Source of the DNA: a virus
Length of the DNA: 22,152 bases
IMG/VR virus record: IMGVR_UViG_3300012928_001161
Location: 1 to 22,152 of that record
Strand: one strand, 5' to 3'
Shown here: positions 21,715 to 22,152 of the stretch, one piece after another
Position numbering within the stretch: the stretch's first letter is position 1
How the letters are laid out: the number at the start of each line of letters is the position of its first letter
Notes under the pieces: model-generated
The model's database searches: none
What the model was told of the DNA's origin: nothing
What the model saw: the letters and a program-made list of their open reading frames with translations, nothing else
Program-made: the position numbers and the translations under genes

Positions 21715-22152
21715 ATGGCAATATTCGGTAGAAAATTTGGAGGAGGATCAGGCTCTGCAGTATTTGGCGGTATATCATATAGTCCCAATCAAGGCTTAGA
21801 CTTCGGTAATCCTCTACCACAAGCAATTCGTAGACAATTAGGCGGCGGACAAAACTTATTTAATGGTCAAGTATCCGCTGGAACACCTAACGACAGATTA
21901 AGAGGCGGCACAGGTAAAGTAGCAGGATATGTTGGTGCATTTAACAACGCCGGTAGATTTAATCCTAGTATTACACCACCCAGACAAAAGTTTGAAGGAT
22001 ATGTAAACTTCCATTTCAATGCGGCAGTTGGCATAACCTCTCTCAACAATAATGATACAAGAAATTCTTTAAGTAGTTTGTGTAGAACTGCTGAAGTACC
22101 AACGGCTGAAATACAAACAGATGTAAAAAATCAATACAATAGAAAACGTGTA
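21715..22152 (+). CDS. Tail-tube-fold protein, 3' end outside window
   Basis: The first 146 residues are present and the frame is open to the window end. The ATG at 21715 follows an in-frame TAG (21703-21705). The N-terminus (MAIFGRKFGGGSGSAVFGGI) is Gly-rich and probably flexible. From about residue 94 it resembles the gp19 fold: KFEGYVNFHFNAAVGI, then SLCRTAEVPTAEIQTDVKNQYNRKRV, which parallels T4 gp19 FQCKATALPAGIVEKIPVG plus NRKINV. It could be a second tube subunit or a baseplate tube-initiating protein (in T4, gp48 and gp54 have tube-like domains). The hairpin at 21664-21699 lies in its leader; no late box is seen directly before it, so it is probably co-transcribed with gp19. Confidence 0.7.
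   Translation, partial: MAIFGRKFGGGSGSAVFGGISYSPNQGLDFGNPLPQAIRRQLGGGQNLFNGQVSAGTPNDRLRGGTGKVAGYVGAFNNAGRFNPSITPPRQKFEGYVNFHFNAAVGITSLNNNDTRNSLSSLCRTAEVPTAEIQTDVKNQYNRKRV

Overview
The window is a fully coding, AT-rich segment of a T4-like contractile-tailed phage (myovirus), most likely marine. It carries recognisable neck, tail-completion, sheath and tube genes (gp13, gp14, gp15, gp18, gp19), a T4 gp1-type deoxynucleotide kinase, two tRNAs and repeated NATAAATA late-promoter boxes. Low GC, a curlin-like gene and several metabolic-looking genes fit a phage of an AT-rich marine bacterium, for example a pelagimyophage or a relative of the T4-like cyanophages. The host is inferred and not shown by the sequence.

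Layout. 1-2387 (+): 3' part of a curlin-repeat-like gene, then a membrane CHASE2/class III adenylate cyclase. 2388-6214 (-): gp14 (neck), gp15 (tail completion), a Nudix hydrolase and two unrecognised proteins, starting from a late promoter next to gp14. 6244-7666 (+): a consensus sigma70-type promoter, tRNA-Ser(GCU), a small 11-residue-repeat protein, tRNA-Ala(UGC), an 83-aa protein and a ferredoxin/flavodoxin-NADP reductase. 7665-11726 (+): two tandem radical-SAM paralogues and a FabZ-like hot-dog dehydratase, with their own late promoters. 11757-17904 (+): a second identical-type sigma70 promoter, an unrecognised 387-aa protein, gp13, four overlapping paralogues with an H-x-E...H...R pattern (2-oxoglutarate/Fe(II) oxygenase-like) and the dNMP kinase. 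17986-22152 (+): sheath, a strong intrinsic terminator, tube, a hairpin, and the start of a second tube-like protein cut by the window end.

How it works together. Early-type promoters would supply the tRNAs, the reductase and the 387-aa protein. Late promoters drive structural genes and the metabolic cargo. At most non-structural late genes (and gp13) the box ends 5-7 nt before ATG, so by T4 spacing the mRNA should start at or next to the A of AUG (leaderless). gp18 and gp19 instead have leaders with strong Shine-Dalgarno sites. The reductase is a plausible electron source for the radical-SAM enzymes.

Two whole-window signals stand out. GCAGC/GCTGC is absent on both strands, and every Ala-Ala pair is encoded so as to avoid it. 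AGCT occurs only twice, once inside the conserved tRNA D-arm. Both look like strong restriction-site avoidance. No stretch longer than 300 bases lacks a gene.
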